6,701 bases of DNA from Acidobacteriota bacterium (lineage in GTDB: Bacteria > Acidobacteriota > UBA4820 > DSQY01), in assembly GCA_021814355.1 (NCBI GenBank), contig JAKAIJ010000143.1, positions 1-6,701 on the forward strand, read 5' to 3'. Within the stretch, counting starts at the first letter, position 1; each line of letters starts with the position of its first letter. This document shows, piece after piece, positions 5,962 to 6,701 of the stretch. The translations under genes and the position numbers were made by a program. The notes under the pieces are model-generated. The model made no database searches, was not told the DNA's origin, and saw only the letters and a list, made by a program, of their open reading frames with translations.

Positions 5962-6701
5962 GACGCCTCGCCCTTCCGTTCCTCGCGGTCCTCGCCGCCG
6001 CTTCCCTCCACGCCCAGGTCCTCGAGGAGGTGGTCATCAAGGTCAACGACGCCATCGTGACCAAGAGCGACTACGAGCTCCGCCTGAACCAGACCCTCGA
6101 GGGGCTCAAGCGGGACTACAAGGGGCCGGACCTCGACGCCCGGCTCAAGGAGGTCCCCGCCCGCCTGCTCGACCAGATGACCGCCGAGCTGCTGCTCATC
6201 GAGAAGGCCAAGCAGATCTACAACATTGACACCATCGTGGACTACCAGGTCGAGAACTTCATGAAGGAGAACAAGATCGCCACCAAGGACGACCTGCGCA
6301 AGGCCCTCGAGAAGGAGGGCCTGACGATGGACCAGTTCCGCAAGCAGGTCACCATGATCTTCATCCCCGAGTTCATGAAGAGCCGGGAGGTCCGCAGCAA
6401 GGTCTCGGTCTCCACCGACGAGATCAAGACCTTCTACGAATCCCACAAGGACAGCCTCGCCGGGAAGGTCCAGGTGGAGCTCCAGGAGATCCTGATCCTG
6501 AAGAAGGACCACGGCCCCGAGGAGGCGCGCGCCCTCTACGAGCAGCTCCAGCGCGACCTCGCCGCGGGGAAGGATTTCGGGGACCTGGCGGCCGTATACT
6601 CCCAGGCCTATTCCCGCGGCAACCGCGGCAAGGCCGGCTTCTTCTCCCAGGGCGACTTGAGCCCCGAGCTCTCCCAGCCCGTTTTCGCCCTGAAGCAGGG
6701 C
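5958..6701 (+). CDS. surA: SurA-like periplasmic chaperone / peptidyl-prolyl isomerase, N-terminal part
   Basis: The frame from ATG 5958 stays open to the window edge (248 codons) and is cut off there. Residues 1-19 are a signal peptide (MRRLALPFLAVLAAASLHA, then Gln20); there is no lipobox, so the product is likely soluble in the periplasm. The SurA N-terminal domain follows: VVIKVNDAIVTKSDYELRL (25-43), a helix with LLDQMTAELLLIEKAK, then LEKEGLTMDQFRKQV and VSTDEIKTFYESHKD. A parvulin domain starts near 171 (VELQEILIL), with ALYEQLQRDLAAGKDFGDLA and the FFSQGDLSPELSQPVF loop, and is incomplete at the edge. Glu177 replaces the usual first-strand His, as in non-catalytic SurA parvulin repeats. 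The ATG overlaps the previous TGA (ATGA) and has AAGGAG five bases upstream. It is the only ATG start seen. It is more lysine-rich than its neighbours. SurA-type function (outer-membrane protein folding) is likely; the C-terminal half is unseen. Confidence 0.87.
   Translation, partial: MRRLALPFLAVLAAASLHAQVLEEVVIKVNDAIVTKSDYELRLNQTLEGLKRDYKGPDLDARLKEVPARLLDQMTAELLLIEKAKQIYNIDTIVDYQVENFMKENKIATKDDLRKALEKEGLTMDQFRKQVTMIFIPEFMKSREVRSKVSVSTDEIKTFYESHKDSLAGKVQVELQEILILKKDHGPEEARALYEQLQRDLAAGKDFGDLAAVYSQAYSRGNRGKAGFFSQGDLSPELSQPVFALKQG

Noticed and set aside
5940..6512. A 190-codon minus-strand open frame opposite the surA-like gene
   Set aside because: It has the same register effect as the frame opposite mfd. 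The translation is rich in Leu, Asp, Glu, Val and His as a mirror of the sense codons, and the + strand gene has a signal peptide and recognisable domains.

Overview
The window is very GC-rich (about 70% by eye) and carries five tightly packed genes, all on the + strand: a lipidated periplasmic binding protein, an interrupted ADP-heptose synthase nucleotidyltransferase (rfaE2), mfd, a SurA/parvulin-like lipoprotein, and the start of a second SurA-like periplasmic chaperone that runs off the right edge. There is no intergenic stretch longer than a few bases after position 22. I see no RNA gene, repeat, mobile element, CRISPR array, promoter or terminator.

Heptose/LPS biosynthesis, SurA-type outer-membrane-protein chaperones and lipoprotein signal sequences point to a diderm (Gram-negative) bacterium. 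The mfd - parvulin lipoprotein - surA order with a stand-alone rfaE2 is reminiscent of Acidobacteriota or Desulfobacterota-type genomes. That placement is an inference from memory of gene order, not from any search. Start codons are mostly not ATG (TTG, TTG or GTG, GTG, GTG, ATG), and every confirmed gene end is TGA.

Layout: 22-1227, binding protein; 1230-1706, rfaE2 with an in-frame TAG at 1512-1514; 1703-5107, mfd; 5104-5961, parvulin lipoprotein; 5958 to the edge, surA-like. Three junctions are 4-base stop/start overlaps (GTGA, GTGA, ATGA) and the remaining one is a 2-base gap (or a GTGA overlap with the alternative start). This looks like one polycistronic, translationally coupled unit. 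Apart from mfd (transcription-coupled DNA repair), the products act in or build the envelope: LPS inner-core precursor, periplasmic folding, and lipoproteins.

The main anomaly is the single TAG codon in rfaE2. The reading frame is undamaged on both sides, and the stop sits exactly where relatives carry an acidic residue. A second point is that both parvulin domains lack the histidines typical of active prolyl isomerases, which suggests chaperone rather than isomerase roles. I did not find a convincing new system; this is mostly an ordinary housekeeping operon with one unusual codon.
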